Assembly: GCF_035083965.1 (NCBI RefSeq)
Contig: NC_089731.1
Coordinates: forward strand, 1,540,001 to 1,604,000
Direction: 5' to 3'
Source: Branchiostoma lanceolatum
Taxonomy: Eukaryota; Chordata; Leptocardii; Amphioxiformes; Branchiostomatidae
DNA length: 64,000 nucleotides
Below the pieces are notes generated by a model. It had not been told where the DNA came from. It was given only the letters and a program-made list of their open reading frames with translations, and ran no database searches. Made by a program: the position numbers and the translations under genes. Below, one piece after another: positions 11,953-21,550 of the stretch; position 1 is the stretch's first letter; every line of letters starts with the position of its first letter.

Positions 11953-12779
11953 CTTGGACGACCTCTGGGTGACCTGCCTGGCATATACCATTACTTTAGA
12001 GGGAGGCTAAAGATAAATCCCGTTGAAGAGAAAATTTTACAGCATAACAGACATGTAAAATAATTGATAAATAAGATTTAAACATATCACAAATATAATT
12101 ATCTAAAGTTATACATATTGATTTTAAAAGATATCTGGCCGTAGGAATCTTGTAAAAACTAGTCGAGGGCCCCTACTTGCGGTTGTAATAGTCTTACTTT
12201 TACTGGGTCAAAGTTGACGGTGACGGCGTACTCTCGGTCGCTCTGATAATAGTAATTTCCGACGCTTTCTGTTTTTTGTGTGACATGAAATCTGTTCAAG
12301 AGATTAAAGAGAAGCTTATACTCTTCTGAAAGACAGGAAAGCGTTGAAAGACCACGAACTGGGTGAGTAAATTACGTAACTATTCTTCGTTATGAAATCA
12401 TGTACGTGGGGAGGGGGGCAAAAGTAGTGACGTTGAGCTTGACAGAGTTGACTGTCGACAAGGATAGAACACTTACTGTCACAGGAAAGCTGGGGGGGGG
12501 GGGTCCCAGGCTAAGGCGGGCAGGGCTCCAGCCTGGCGCGGTATGACATACAACTACACTACAAAGTAAACTCATTTTTAGCAACCAGTCATACCTAATG
12601 TTTGCATGTCTGATTGCAACTGTATCCTCACTACTTAGTAGATAACTTCAAACAGTGCTTGTAATCAAACATGCAAAGATTACATGTTACAGGTTGTTCA
12701 AGTTATAAATTGTAATATGATTATATTATAACCAGCTGCTACTGTGCCACATGCTTACAAAACTTGTGTGTTACACCAA

Positions 12780-13250
12780 ACTGCTGTTAAACCAGGTAGT
12801 ATATACATATAGATACAGAATACCGGCTATACAGATAGTATTATTCAGATACAAAAGCTTGTGTACACGTTTGTTTTGCCAAATGGACGGCAGGGGTTTA
12901 TCTAAATCAGGAAAGAGGGGCGCTGCACCCTCTTGTGACAGCCCAGCGCCCCCTTGTGGAATTCAGATTTTAGCTTAATATCCAGCATACAGCCTTCACT
13001 CAGCAATTGATTCTTCCATAAATACATAGAATTCGCTCCCTCGCTTGTGTGTGCTCCCTCTTATTCAATTTTTCTAGAAAAACCCCTGGACGGTTATACC
13101 GGCTATATACTAATATAGACACAGATATAGAAGCTGGTATGTTACGCAGAAGGCGGTTATGCCTGCTATATAGATACAAATACAGAAGCCTGTGTCTTAT
13201 GCCAAAGTGTGTTTATTCCGGCTATACAAATACTAGTACAGATCTGACAA
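12780..13250. repeat. Degenerate interspersed repeat between GSTK-A and GSTK-B
   Basis: Several diverged copies of a unit like CCGGCTATACAGATACAGA followed by AGCCTGTGTSTTAYGCC occur at about 12787-12870, 13090-13150 and 13160-13240. Related strings (GGCGTAACACACCAG) occur in the opposite sense at 38795-38815, 40950 and 43085. It is a dispersed family with a variable tandem core. No gene is visible in this interval. Confidence 0.55.
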
Positions 13251-13260
13251 ATATGACAGG

Positions 13261-16200
13261 TCACATCTTGGCTTTGGCCAGTTCAGGCAGCGGACCGTAC
13301 CACTTCTCCCCCAGCATGTGGGCCATCAGCTCCATCCTGTCTGACCCAAAGAACATCTGCGGTTTCCCGTCAACATGCGCCACGATGGTGGGCGAGCCGA
13401 ACGCGCCGTGGTCCAGCGCCGCCTGCGTGGTCTCTCGGAGCCGGTCCTTTGTTTGTTTATTGGTTTGCACATTGACAAATAGAATAAGAAAACAGAGGCA
13501 AATTAATATACAGAATATAACAATATAGTGCAGGAGGATGGAGGAAAGCCGGGAGGTTTTTTAAGTCCTCCTATGAGCTAACTAATAACAGTAATGAAAT
13601 ACAATTATAAAGAAAACCATACTACTATAGATAAACCAATTTCTAATACACTTCAATAGGTGAAAATAATGGAACACAATAATACATATTATTTAAATAT
13701 ATCAATAAATGTACCAAAAAAAGTAACTCAAGCAACTGGATAAAATTTTGAAACCTGGATGTCTAACCTTCGTCAATAAGTATACAACAATTTAAAAAGT
13801 AATGATACAAACTGACAATCAAACTAACGACAAATAGAGATTTAGAATTAACCTTGACTGCCTGGTCCTTGATGGTGGAGAGCAGCTGCTTGGCCATGTC
13901 CTCCGGGATGCCGGCTTTGGCTGCCGCAGACATCAGACTGGCGGGTTCCGTGATGTCCTCGTCGCGGTAGTAGACCCTCAGGAACAACTGTCTGGTAAAG
14001 GGTTTGGTACATGATTATAATTATATACCTAGCCAAAGGGAAACGTATCATAAAGTCTGTCACCAGTAGACAAACATGATTACATCATCAGACAGGCGGG
14101 TTCTGCGATGTCCTCGTCTCGGTAGTAGTAGTAGTAGATCCTCAAGAACAACTGCCTGGTGAAGGGTTCGGTAAATCATATCATCAAGATGCATTGATCG
14201 AAGGAAAGTAGGGCTTTTTTTGAAGAGGGAAACAGGGGCATTGTGCCCCCATGCCCTGACCATGCGCCCCCTTACCCTTGGGAACAGATCCTCTGACAAG
14301 CATGAAATTCTGATTGACCTGTGAGGGATGCTACAATCTACTAGGTCATGATCACATGTGGCCACAGTCTTCAACTTGGACCTGTAATTTTGCTGATCAT
14401 GGAGCCTTAAAAAAACTCAACCTTGAAATTCTCTAAAACTTCACTCCAGGATAGGGGAGGAACCTGCTTTGTTGCTCTGCTCCCTTGCAGTTTTTTCCTT
14501 CTCAAACCCCTGGAAACTTAAGGTAACATTGAGTAAGATAAGTCAGTCCACAAACCTTGTCAACTCTTCCAAGTACTGGTCACAGTTCATGTCCACTGCA
14601 GTGAGGAAGCGTCCAGCGTTGAGGGAACCCTTTATCAAGATGACCTCTGCAGGGTTGCTGGGCATCTTGAAGGGCACTTTGTACATGTCTGTCTGCCTTT
14701 TCAGGTCCTTCCCCATGTACGAGGCCTTGGAGGGGCCTGGTTGGTTGAAACCTAGAGGGGAGGGTGGAAATATGCGCAGATTAACTACTATACTAATTCT
14801 AGGTCTTCTTATTTTAATAATACGTATGAGGCCTTGGAGGGGCCTGGTTGGTTGAAACCTACAGGGGAGGGGGGAAAGATGTGCAGATTGACAACTAGTA
14901 CTATACTAATTCTAGGTCTTCTTATTTTAATAATACGTGGTATGACACTGTTAGCTGTACCATATCCTGTTTAGCAATGCTAAGTTACTATCAGAGCAGA
15001 AATATCACCTATTGTTTGTTTAGCAATGATAAACTATAATTATAAATTATATATAGTAACCACAAGGGCTCCCCCCTACTAGTATGGATGGTACCCATGC
15101 CAGCGGAGTGTGGCCAGTACTTGAAATGTCTGTCAGATATCCATCATATCAGATCTTGAATACTATTATTAAACTACCTAGCATACGCATCGGACTCGTC
15201 ATCCACCAGAGGGCATTACCAGAAGTGGACTCCCCTGAAATCTTTGCCAGCGAAGCCAAGCCAATGATTACTCTCATCTCCCAAATAAACATACCCCCCG
15301 GAATAAACATACCCCCCGGACAAATTTTCAAAATCTAATAAACGTACCCCCCGGAATAAACATACCCCCCGGAAAATTAACCAAATTTACAGATAAACTG
15401 TGTCCGAGGGAAAGAAGATGATAAGGTAGCTGTAGGCTCTCTTTATTCATTTATGCCTGTCTGAGGACCATACCAGTAAAGTGTATAAATATTGAACAGA
15501 ATAACTGCACACATCTTGTTCATCTTCTTGCTTGCCACTTCAAAAAAAATATAGTAGTGATGTTGAAAAATTGGGCATAGGATCTCCGCTATGAACCCTA
15601 ACCGGGGGCCAACGGTGCTTTCAAATTCAACAAGTGAAAATATACATGATACATGCATTTTCTACTTGGAACTTGAAGCAAGTGATCAAGGAAAATTGTT
15701 GTATATACTGACATAAATCAAAACACGACAAGTAGTCGCCAAACTGCTCAGTTCACTTGGATGAGCAACACTTTAAAAGTCTACTCTTTGTTTTTAAACA
15801 AATGTATCAACATTTAGAACATGAACAGAAGATTTCAATATCCTGAATATATGGTCATCACAGGTAAGTTATTACTTATTTGTAAAAGCCATAGAGAAAA
15901 GGAAGAACTATGACATGTATATGATGTAACTTTTTATCTTTCCCTACTTTCCTTTTATCTTATATGCATTGCATATAGAAAGATTTGTAAACTTTACGAT
16001 TTGTAAACATTACATGCCACAAATTATTGTGTTGTGTCAAGGACATTATCATATTATATCAAGGATAATATTATATAATGTTCTGGTTTTTGTTGTTGCA
16101 ATCCAAATGATTTAAAATCCACAAATCACCCTTGTATGTAGCAAAAAAACATTAATTTTGAGAAACTAAATTGTCAACAAATTTGTGAGAAACCTCAGGC

Positions 16201-17654
16201 CTTTTCCAATGTTGCCACAAAGCACAAGGTTCTCATGTTACACATGAAAAGTTGAGCTAGACACAGCGGCGCCGCAGACAGAAAGGGGCGGGGCTAACAG
16301 AAAGTTTCACCCATATTCCTAGAAAGCTCTGGTATTCTTTCTGTAGAGGGGTGATCTTTTCTAAAGCATTTTTAAGTGATAATAACGGTGACTAGATTGC
16401 AATTCAATTTTATATACAGACTTTGATATTAAAATTCTCTTTGTAAAAATGCAAAACACATTTCTGACCAAGGGAAAGGAGTTTTATTTGTACATAAAAA
16501 AGAGTTGTTTCCCCTTCTTCGAAGTGAGCTCTTCCATGACAAAACGTTCCCACGGCCAGAGTCACTGACGTCCATGGATGCGTTACTCACTTTACTTAAA
16601 TACTGTGGCGATTCTCCAAGCGCTAAATTTCCATGTTTGTGGTAGGATTGAAATGTTTTGATATATATTGAAAGTAATTACACAGTTTTTTGATGCTAAG
16701 ACACTGTTTTTTTTGTGGTGTTGTTTTTATATTTTCATTTTGGGAAGGACTGTATCTCACGTGAGTAGAGAAATTTACATGCGTTAAACGTACTTGAAAC
16801 ACTGCGCCGGCATGTTTATTTTTTTCTGATCAGCGTGCTTTAGTTTACGATATAAACAGAGACTGTCCAAGTTGTTTATACAAAAAGAATTGCATTTCAA
16901 AACGTCAGTGTGGCGTCTTATTTTCTCCCAATAACAACGTTGACTTTGTAGTGTCATAGAGATCGACCGATACGTTACGAGTTACGCCGGGATTTCACAA
17001 AGGGCGTGTCATAGCGGCAGGGAAATCAACGCCGCTTGGCCGAAAAATAGCGAATTATGAGCAAAAATGGCGTTGAAATATGGGCAGGAAAACCCAAACT
17101 TTCAATTTCAATGGGATCCCTGGTTAGCAAAACTCTGATTTTCAAAAAAATAATAAACGTACTGTCCAAAATAAGAACGTACTGGGTGGATTTTGAGGCT
17201 GAAAAAAATAAACGTACCGGTACGTTTATTTGGGAGATGAGAGTAGTATATGTGATTAAGAATCAGACACATATATTTTCCCACCCACCTACACCCTGCA
17301 TGATCCCAGACAGGAAGAACGGTCTCAGTTTCAGGTCAATGTTCCACTTCTGTTGGTAACGGCACATCACCTGGGAATGGTAGGGGGTAAATCGGCATAC
17401 ATTTTGTGTCTTTAATCATATCTATAATTTGTTCGGTCAAAAAAGTTTGTTTCTGTGCCTCTTGCACCACCCCCAAACTTACACAAATTGGCAAATATTA
17501 ACGGGTCTCCCTCTAGTATACAATTAAGATGATAGTAAAATTGTTGCTTCAAAGTTGTTGACCGGTGTGTGTGTCCTACCTCAAAGGCCAGCCATGAGTA
17601 TGGCGACACAACGTCGTAGAAAAGCTCCACAGATTTACGAATCGGTGCCGCCAT
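13261..17654 (-). CDS. GSTK1: Glutathione S-transferase kappa, copy B
   Basis: Exons, 5' to 3' on the minus strand, are 17654-17580, 17370-17289, 14751-14556, 13991-13853 and 13446-13261. They encode 225 residues. Copy B closely matches copy [12 protein letters not shown] with catalytic Ser17, [42 protein letters not shown] and the terminus LAKAKM, a PTS1-type AKM. The exon 3 start differs ([11 protein letters not shown] instead of [13 protein letters not shown]) and is two residues shorter. The last intron splits the protein after AVK rather than after NTQ. Copies A and B are head-to-tail tandem duplicates. Intron 2 is swollen by a 1.97-kb inverted-repeat element. The enzyme role is as for copy A. 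Confidence 0.93.
14083..14155 (-). pseudogene. Truncated copy of GSTK-B exon 4
   Basis: The 5' part of exon 4 (QLFLRIYY...DEDIAEP) recurs just upstream of the real exon at 13991-13853. It carries an extra run of GTA triplets inside the duplicated Tyr codons. The flanking ACCAGTAGACAAACATGAT is shared with the copy-A remnant array. The array therefore either predates the A/B duplication or was spread by conversion. Confidence 0.8.
14720..14940 (-). repeat. Tandem duplication of the GSTK-B exon 3 acceptor region
   Basis: About 105 bases (GAGGCCTTGGAGGGGCC through ATTTTAATAATACGTA) are repeated head to tail. The second copy includes the first 32 bases of exon 3 (14858-14827) with its acceptor, plus intron sequence. 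The acceptor at 14752-14753 is the one that keeps the frame. Confidence 0.8.
15271..17243. mobile_element. 1.97-kb terminal-inverted-repeat DNA element, non-autonomous
   Basis: The ends CTCTCATCTCCCAAATAAAC (15271) and its complement (ending 17243) form inverted repeats of about 28 bases. Each is flanked by TA, fitting a TA target duplication. Subterminal repeats AATAAACRTACC with a C/G tail occur four times at the left end (15285-15372) and in weaker form at the right end (17150-17220). No open frame longer than about 100 codons or transposase-like sequence was found in its 2 kb, so it looks non-autonomous. It lies in GSTK-B intron 2. The TA duplication suggests a Tc1/mariner-like mobiliser, but this rests on one copy. 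Confidence 0.7.
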
Positions 17655-17693
17655 CTTGAAGGACCTTTGAATGACCTGTCTGGAATACATGTA

Positions 17694-17916
17694 TACTGTA
17701 ATTCTTGTTTCTTTCACTGTAACTTTAAGTTCACTGTTTTCACTGTCACCTCTGGACCGTGAACTTATCATCACAGTGAAAAACCTATTTATGATTCCTC
17801 CACACATCCTTTCTGTAAATCACTTGCTACCACCGTGAAGTTAAAGTTCAGTGAAAATGTCCCTTTTTCTTACACCGTGAAAGTTTGCTACCGTGAACCT
17901 AAAGTGAATTACAGTA
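17694..17916. mobile_element. TACTGTAA-ended MITE, family 1
   Basis: The element begins TACTGTAATTC and ends GAATTACAGTA. Internal blocks TCACTGTAACTTTAAGTTCA and their complement make a folded arrangement. A diverged copy in the opposite sense lies at about 24160-24412. It sits about 40 bases upstream of the GSTK-B start codon, so it may lie in the promoter. Confidence 0.75.
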
Positions 17917-18345
17917 GTATTTGCATTAATTCTGTTCAATGGAAAGCACAATTTTATCCTTTAATGGCTATATTACTAGACATTATTACAGGCTTTTACA
18001 TGTGTCAAATATGTGATGAACAAGATGTATACATCTTCACAAATATTGTTTTATCTACAGTGTGAATAATATACAAATGTATATAGATATCAAAAGATAT
18101 CTTTCTGTCAAAACTTTATGCCAACTTCTTTCAATCAAAATACATTGGCCCCTACCAGTGATTGTAATAATAGCGTTCCTTTTTTGGGAGTCAAAGTTGC
18201 AATTGAGCGTGACACCCTACTTTTTAACTAGACCAGAGTTTCTGTTGTTTTCTCACAGAATTTCTGTGACATCTTTGCAGATACAAATCATATATAGTAG
18301 GTAACAAACCTTTGCTTTTGGCCACAAGCTCTTGACTGGGATTTT

Positions 18346-18666
18346 TGTCTTCTGTTTTCTCACGCCTAGATATGTTAGAGGATCAATCCCGAGTAGAACA
18401 AACATTCAGCTGGGAAAACACAATATGGCCCCCAATCACTTTAGAGATTACAAACTAGCTATAGAGAGCCGATCACACTTACATGTATGATGATGTATCT
18501 GAAAAAGAGTGGTAGCCTGTGGTTGGTAAGTAATATGTAGTCTGATCATTATCTAGAATTTACTAATAGGTACTTAGTGTGCTTGGTGCACCTAAATTCT
18601 ACCATGAATGTTTGTCCTACTCAGAATTGAGCCTCCACAATATCTAGGTATGAGAAAACAGAAGAC
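18346..18666. repeat. Inverted copies of the zinc-finger gene's leader sequence
   Basis: A 65-base segment beginning GTCTTCTGTTTTCTCA and running through CCTAGATAT to GACAAACATTCA occurs at about 18346-18412 (plus) and 18600-18666 (minus). It occurs a third time at 19740-19810, where it forms the acceptor-like tract, leader and start-codon context of the zinc-finger gene. The first copy also keeps the AACACAATATGGCC context. Either a mobile inverted-repeat element supplied the gene's leader, or the leader has been copied. Confidence 0.7.
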
Positions 18667-18757
18667 ACTAAGTGTATAAAAACATAAAGACGCTATGGCG
18701 TCTACATGTATATCAATCTCATACATATATAAACTCAGAGCCAAACCTACATGTAGT

Positions 18758-18883
18758 TGTGGCGACTCTTGGACTGTGTATTTTACTTAATATAATATAG
18801 TTATTGCATTATATTACTTATTAGCCTTTGATATAAGGATTAGGCTGTAAGTAAAATACACCCTTCCAAGAGTCAGGCCACGG
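18758..18883. mobile_element. Imperfect foldback element of about 125 bp
   Basis: Arms of about 30 bases (GTGGCGACTCTTGGA and TGTATTTTACTTA, with the complement at 18850-18883) flank a very AT-rich centre. The arms differ at several positions. It is probably an old MITE. Confidence 0.55.
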
Positions 18884-19820
18884 CTAACCCAATCTGATTT
18901 TATCGACTGTCATGATATGAAACCAAATTCATGGACCTATTGCCTTACTCTAGCCTGTCTAGGCCAATACAAGGTACTAGCATTCCTATACAGGTGTACA
19001 CTTACAGCACTTGGAGTGCAGTTTGTCCAATTAAGTTACAGATCTAGTCTCTAGATACACATTGTAAATATAACATAATGTACATATATGTAGGACTGGG
19101 CTAGTGTACAGTATATACAATGTCGGCTAACATGTTGCATTACATGTATCTAGTAAAAACTATCAGTCTCTATTTATACTAGTAGTATATATACTGTATG
19201 TAACCTATAGTCTCTATAGAGAGAGCTAACTACAAGCCTTCACTCACCTGCTGTTCCAGGCCTCACTCCTAACCCAAATGCACACTAGTACTGTAGCTAA
19301 TCTTGACTCAAACCATGGTTGCTCTCACCATGGCAACAACCAATCAGGACTTGCTCACAGTCACTCCTCACATCGCATATGGTTTACCTAATTAACATAT
19401 AGTAATTGCATAAAACTATATTAACAGGCCTTGGGTCATGGGTGTTAGAGTTAGGAATGCACATGGGGAGGGGGACATTCGGCTCTAAGCAACTGTACAT
19501 ATTGGCTTAGTGCACGTGGTAAGATACAAATGACTGTATATTGTGCTTATCGATGCACATACAGAGACACTGGTGCGTGAAAACCAATGACATTCTCCCA
19601 GGCACCAACAGCAAAACACTGGCAGTATCTCTACCACCCATGCAATGTGAAAAAGAGCTTGTGAAAATATGGAAGGTACAAATCTCCATATGTTAATCAA
19701 TTTCGATCTTCAATCTTTGCTTTCGGCTAACTGGGATTTTTGTCTTCTGTTTTCTCACGCCTAGATATTGTAGAGGATCACTCCTTCAAGTAGAACAAAC
19801 ACTCATCTGGAAAACACAAC

Positions 19821-20330
19821 ATGGCCGACCAGCAACCCTCAGGCAGTGGTGACAGGTCACATGACCATCCTCCAACCAATCAGAGCAGCTCTTCTGCTGC
19901 CATGGCAACCACATCTGATGAAGGTGCTGCAGGAGGAGCCGAATCCGCATCATCACCAATCAGCGACCTGATTGGTGGAGAGTTCGTGTTTGACAACATG
20001 TTCGCCGTGGTGCCATTGCCATGGTGCGAGCACCTGGAAACCGTAGCAACGCTCCCTAGCGACGGCCTGGATGCGTCGGCGCCGTGCGTGACCTGCGGTG
20101 ACCCCTCGGAGAACTGGGTGTGCCTGCACTGCTACCAGGTGCATTGTGGGAGGTTTGTGAAGGAGCACATGGTTCGGCACGGGGAGACGACGGGACACTG
20201 CCTGGTGTTGAGTTACGCTGACCTGTCCGTCTGGTGCTACCCCTGCGACGCCTACGTACACAACGAGACTCTACTACCCGCCAAGCGATCCGCGCACCTC
20301 AGCAAGTTTGGCTGTCTGCCGGGGTGTTGA
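19821..20330 (+). CDS. Free-standing HDAC6-type ZnF-UBP ubiquitin-binding protein
   Basis: A single exon encodes 169 residues. Residues 1-50 are Ser/Ala/Gly-rich and look disordered. Residues 66-169 form a complete ZnF-UBP (BUZ) domain closely like the C-terminus of HDAC6. All twelve zinc ligands can be assigned: C69, H71, C89, C92, C101, C104, C109, H116, H120, H126, C139 and C142. The pocket residues that grip the free C-terminal Gly-Gly of ubiquitin are present (R111, W138, Y140). No deacetylase or ubiquitin-protease domain is encoded nearby, so it would bind unanchored ubiquitin without being an enzyme. Leader sequence with a TTTTCTCACGCCTAG tract suggests a spliced 5' UTR, acceptor near 19765. 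It may be a retained fragment or retrocopy of an HDAC6-like gene, but it has no stop or frame break. Confidence 0.85.
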   Translation: MADQQPSGSGDRSHDHPPTNQSSSSAAMATTSDEGAAGGAESASSPISDLIGGEFVFDNMFAVVPLPWCEHLETVATLPSDGLDASAPCVTCGDPSENWVCLHCYQVHCGRFVKEHMVRHGETTGHCLVLSYADLSVWCYPCDAYVHNETLLPAKRSAHLSKFGCLPGC

Positions 20331-20425
20331 TTAACAATGGCAATATCATATGTAGTCAAAGCTGTGATGAAGTTGATATCTCAACCTTTTCTGTGTTACT
20401 GTTAGGGCAATGTAGCCATTTTGAC

Positions 20426-20532
20426 TACTCTCCAAGCAGAGGTTGGTGGGAAAGATTGTGACCATGTTACAAAAAACGGGGCATATGATAAAAAGGTCAC
20501 AATCTTCCCCACCAACCTCTGCTTGGAGAGTA
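20426..20532. mobile_element. 107-bp foldback MITE with 8-bp target duplication
   Basis: Arms of about 37 bases (one mismatch) begin TACTCTCCAAGCAGAGG. The direct repeat ATTTTGAC flanks both ends (20418-20425 and 20533-20540). The termini nearly match the MITE at 7412-7566 (TAATCTCCAAGCAGA), and the duplication size agrees with a Mutator-like origin. It is inserted about 90 bases after the zinc-finger gene's stop codon, so probably in its 3' UTR. Confidence 0.85.
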
Positions 20533-20782
20533 ATTTTGACAACTTGTTGTCCCCCTGTGCACTTAAACTTTAACTTAAGAAGTTTTGCTGCATATTTGGA
20601 CACTGAGTAATAATGTTGCAATGTTAGATAATATTTGGACACCAACTACAGGATGTTTTTTTGCCCTTCTTGTTCAGTAGAAATATAATGCTGTATATTG
20701 GTATCGTGCATTTCTGTTGATTCTGGGTAGGTGGCACCGTTGCAACACTTTAAACGGTGACATCACATGTACAGCTTTTGAT

Positions 20783-20788
20783 AATAAA
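20783..20788 (+). terminator. Possible polyadenylation signal of the zinc-finger gene
   Basis: AATAAA lies 453 bases after the stop codon. It is the first match downstream in this orientation that I noticed. A transcript ending here would include the MITE at 20426-20532. Confidence 0.45.
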
Positions 20789-21040
20789 GTCCACATATTC
20801 AAAATATATACATGTCTCGTGTATCCTTCTGAGTCACATTTATGTCAACTGTTTAAGCATATACATATATGTTTACATATACAGATACTGTCATTCTGCA
20901 AATTTAGCCATATTTTCCCATATAGTTATAAGAATGTCTGAAAATGACAAGCATGAAGATTTTTTGTGAGAGTTTTACACACAATCTTTGCACATAATAA
21001 TGTATTCATAAAAGTATAAGATTTTTTAGTGTTTAATGTT

Positions 21041-21066
21041 TATATATATATATATATATATATATG
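21041..21066. repeat. TA dinucleotide microsatellite
   Basis: About a dozen TA repeats followed by a T-rich run, in the intergenic space between the zinc-finger gene and the NUDT8-like gene. Confidence 0.9.
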
Positions 21067-21251
21067 TTTTTTTTTTATATAGTCTATTTTGGACACCAAC
21101 TATGACAACAATAGCCTGCATTCCTCGTTAGTTTACCATGCCTTCCGCTCTCCCCTTTTACTAGCATTAGTAAATAGGCCCAGTGAACTCACTAGCCAAG
21201 GGTTTCTGTACCAATTTACACAAACATGTCCCAAGCTACCATACATGTACG

Positions 21252-21450
21252 TACTGTAAATGCATTTAAGTTCCCGTGGTTTTTATTTCGTGGTAGGGAG
21301 AAAATCGAGTGTCCGCGGTGGTTTCAGTATTGCCACAGTCGTAGGTGAGCAAAATGTTTCGCGGTGGTTTTAAGTTCGCGTTGAAAATTCACCTTGAAAA
21401 CCGCTAACATAAAACCACTGCAAACATTTCTGCATTTACAAATTACAGTA
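21252..21450. mobile_element. TACTGTAA-ended MITE, family 2
   Basis: It begins TACTGTAAATGCATTTAAG and ends ATTACAGTA. The interior has alternating GCGGTGGTTTT blocks and their complements (AAAACCACTG). A copy in inverse orientation lies at 39439-39638. It ends about 100 bases before the NUDT8-like start codon, so it overlaps the likely promoter or 5' UTR. Confidence 0.8.
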
Positions 21451-21550
21451 GCTATGAAAAGTATAAGCATTGTACTTTTATTTAGTCCCTTTTTACCAAA
21501 TGCTTTCTTTCCTCTTTCAGATGAAGTACCCTTCCTGACATTCTGCAGTT

